Shown: positions 62,369-64,000 of the stretch, in pieces | Layout: each line of letters begins with the position of its first letter | How positions within the stretch are numbered: the stretch's first letter is position 1 | Assembly: GCF_003287935.1 (NCBI RefSeq) | Contig: NZ_CP030287.1 | Coordinates: 3,872,267-3,936,266, forward strand | Source of the DNA: Streptomyces sp. ICC1 | Lineage (GTDB): Bacteria > Actinomycetota > Actinomycetes > Streptomycetales > Streptomycetaceae | Length of the DNA: 64,000 nucleotides | Reading direction: 5' to 3' | The notes under the pieces: generated by a model | Told to the model about the DNA's origin: nothing | What the model saw: only the letters and a program-made list of their open reading frames with translations | The model's database searches: none | Position numbers and translations under genes: made by a program

Positions 62369-62545
62369 CCCCTCGGACGGTTACCATCATGGGCGATTTA
62401 TGGGGTCTCGGGGGCGTATTGGTGAGGAGAGTGTGGAGTTTTGCCCCCTTTGGGATTTGAACGGGTTCGGCGTGTCACCCGTTCCCACTCTGTCCGCCCA
62501 AGGCGCGTGACCCCGGTCACTTTGCTCGGACAAAGCGGACACAAT

Positions 62546-62567
62546 CTTTGTGCACGCGTTCACAAAG
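62546..62567 (+). promoter_or_regulatory. Rex operator (ROP) overlapping the rex-hemA promoter
   Basis: CTTTGTGCACGCGTTCACAA + AG is a near-perfect palindrome matching the Rex consensus TGTGAACnnnTTCACA with one mismatch. A -35-like TTGTGC inside it (62549-62554), 17 bp and TAGCCT (62572-62577) form a promoter. Rex bound here would block RNA polymerase, giving autoregulation of rex-hemA by NADH/NAD+. Confidence 0.88.
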
Positions 62568-62641
62568 ACATAGCCTGCATTCGACGGGGTGGTCCTGGGA
62601 CAAGAGGCCACCTGCAGCCCCGCTCATCCCGCAGGAGCATC

Positions 62642-63460
62642 GTGGCAACTGGCCGAACTCACCGACCGGCGACCCGCAGCCGAGGTATTCCCGAGGCCAC
62701 TGTCGCCCGGCTTCCGCTGTACTTGCGTGCCCTCACCGCGCTCTCCGAGCGATCGGTGCCCACGGTGTCCTCCGAGGAGCTCGCCGCAGCCGCCGGAGTC
62801 AACTCCGCGAAGCTGCGCAAGGACTTCTCCTACCTCGGCTCCTACGGGACGCGCGGGGTCGGATACGACGTGGAATACCTCGTCTACCAGATCTCCCGCG
62901 AGCTCGGACTGACCCAGGACTGGCCGGTCGTCATCGTCGGCATCGGCAACCTGGGCGCGGCCCTCGCCAACTACGGAGGCTTCGCGTCCCGCGGCTTCCG
63001 CGTGGCGGCGCTCATCGACGCCGACCCGGCCATGGCCGGGAAGCCCGTCGCGGGCATGCCCGTACAGCACACCGATGACCTGGAGAAGATCATCGAGGAG
63101 AACGGCGTCTCGATCGGGGTCATCGCGACCCCGGCCGGTGCGGCGCAGCAGGTGAGCGAGCGGCTGATCGCCGCCGGCGTCACCTCCATCCTGAACTTCG
63201 CGCCCACGGTGCTGTCCGTGCCCGACGGCGTGGACGTGCGCAAGGTCGACCTGTCGATCGAGCTGCAGATCCTGGCGTTCCACGAGCAGCGCAAGGCCGG
63301 CGAGGAAGCCGCCGCAGCCGCTGCCGCCGGCGGCAGCGCCGCGGGCACCGGCACCGGCGCGGCCCCCGCCGCCGCCGTGGTCCCGCCCGCCGGGCGGGCC
63401 GCGGCCGTCGCGCGCAAGGGCAACCCCGAGGGCGACCACCCGGCGGTGATGCCGGCATGA
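62642..63460 (+). CDS. rex: Redox-sensing transcriptional repressor Rex
   Basis: This protein of 272 residues has an N-terminal winged helix (GIPEATVARLPLYLRALTAL, TVSSEELAAAAGVNSAKLRK, DFSYLGSYGTRGVGY). A Rossmann NADH-binding domain follows (VVIVGIGNLGAALANYGGF, AALIDADPAMAGKPVAGMPV), then ending INFAPTVL-like LNFAPTVLSVPDGVDVRKVD. The last ~40 residues are an Ala/Gly/Pro tail beyond the usual family length. The GTG at 62642 has GGAG 5-8 nt upstream. Rex represses respiratory genes at low NADH. It is coupled to hemA by an ATGA overlap. Confidence 0.95.
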   Translation: MATGRTHRPATRSRGIPEATVARLPLYLRALTALSERSVPTVSSEELAAAAGVNSAKLRKDFSYLGSYGTRGVGYDVEYLVYQISRELGLTQDWPVVIVGIGNLGAALANYGGFASRGFRVAALIDADPAMAGKPVAGMPVQHTDDLEKIIEENGVSIGVIATPAGAAQQVSERLIAAGVTSILNFAPTVLSVPDGVDVRKVDLSIELQILAFHEQRKAGEEAAAAAAAGGSAAGTGTGAAPAAAVVPPAGRAAAVARKGNPEGDHPAVMPA

Positions 63461-64000
63461 GTCTGCTCGTCGTAGGGCTGAGCCACCGCAGCGCGCCCGT
63501 GAGCGTGCTCGAACGCGCCTCGCTGCCCGCCGATGCCAAGGTCAAGCTGCTGCACGACACGCTGGCCGCGGAGCCGGCGGCGGAGGCGGCGGTCCTCGCC
63601 ACCTGCAACCGCATCGAGCTGTACGCGGACGTGGACAAGTTCCACGCGGGCGTCGCCGAGCTGTCCACCTTGCTGGCGCAGCACAGCGGCGTCGCGCTCG
63701 AGGAGCTCACCCCGTACCTCTACGTGCACTACGAGGACCGGGCCGTGCACCACCTCTTCTCGGTGGCGTGCGGACTGGACTCCATGGTCGTGGGCGAGGG
63801 ACAGATCCTCGGCCAGATCAAGGACGCGCTCGCGCTGGGGCAGGAGCTCCACACCGCGGGCCGGCTGATCAACGACCTCTTCCAGCAGGCGCTGCGCGTC
63901 GGCAAGCGGGCGCACTCCGAGACCGGGATCGACCGGGCGGGGCAGTCGCTGGTGACCTTCGGGCTGGAGCAGCTCGCCGTGCACACGCCGGTCGAGCAGT
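63457..64000 (+). CDS. hemA: Glutamyl-tRNA reductase HemA, C-terminus outside the window
   Basis: Starts at ATG 63457, overlapping the rex stop. The 181 residues visible contain MSLLVVGLSHRSAPVSVLER and the catalytic Cys in VLATCNRIELYADV. They also contain HHLFSVACGLDSMVVGEGQI + LGQIKDALA, the beginning of the NADPH-binding and spinal-helix region. It reduces glutamyl-tRNA to glutamate-1-semialdehyde, the first committed step of haem (and cobalamin) synthesis. It is under the Rex operator upstream of rex. Confidence 0.96.
   Translation, partial: MSLLVVGLSHRSAPVSVLERASLPADAKVKLLHDTLAAEPAAEAAVLATCNRIELYADVDKFHAGVAELSTLLAQHSGVALEELTPYLYVHYEDRAVHHLFSVACGLDSMVVGEGQILGQIKDALALGQELHTAGRLINDLFQQALRVGKRAHSETGIDRAGQSLVTFGLEQLAVHTPVEQ

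Overview
The window is high-GC actinobacterial DNA with strong third-codon GC bias, GTG and TTG starts and leaderless-style overlaps. It is almost certainly a Streptomyces chromosome. The right end (about 51.3-64 kb) carries a gene order I recognise from Streptomyces developmental biology: an AcuC-type deacetylase, a phosphatase, a small excisionase-like HTH protein, a 32-residue AURKAIP1/COX24-type ribosomal protein, an epimerase, an acyltransferase, the BldN anti-sigma factor RsbN, the sigma factor BldN, a HAD phosphatase, a glutaredoxin-like protein, Rex with its operator, and the start of hemA.

The left half is accessory and partly decayed. From 1-4.1 kb there are a secreted protein (cut by the window edge), an MFS exporter, a pentapeptide-repeat remnant and a small conserved protein. 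At 4.16-12.3 kb lies a compact, unfamiliar fatty-acid/polyketide-like cluster: KAS III, ACP, KAS II, a second KAS III, a CMD-like protein and a P450. It is bordered by a divergent XRE-cupin regulator and a DHA2 exporter. From 12.3-16 kb there are a methyltransferase translationally coupled to a PurB-like lyase/GNAT fusion broken by an in-frame TGA, a crotonase C-terminal stub, and an isochorismatase-MarR pair. At 16.2-19.6 kb is a two-gene cassette of a small protein plus a STAND-like NTPase with TPRs, a candidate conflict or signalling system.

The middle (19.7-40.6 kb) holds a secreted copper-radical galactose oxidase with two discoidin domains, an MBL hydrolase with N-terminal octapeptide repeats facing a DJ-1/AraC regulator, an AMIN-like secreted protein, a broken SGNH lipase, a frameshifted AfsR-type regulator, a flavodoxin-fold reductase, a cobalamin riboswitch with cbiMNQO, a PadR regulator, an EF-hand protein, a cyclodipeptide synthase plus P450 pair, a beta-propeller lipoprotein with a polysaccharide deacetylase, a probable terminator-ended sRNA, an RsbW-like kinase and an enoyl-CoA hydratase. 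Two copies of a 148-165 bp element (24.2 and 39.7 kb) fold as one long hairpin in which every substitution seen in the arms I aligned, bar one, keeps pairing through G-U wobbles or compensatory changes. This is the most intriguing unexplained structure in the window.

From 40.7-49.9 kb there are cell-wall genes (three L,D-transpeptidases around a SpaA-type surface protein), a glycogen debranching enzyme and a CDP-alcohol phosphatidyltransferase. At 49.95-50.3 kb only the last ~93 nt of a 23S rRNA, then a 5S rRNA and a terminator, are present. This is either an assembly collapse of an rrn operon or a real operon remnant.
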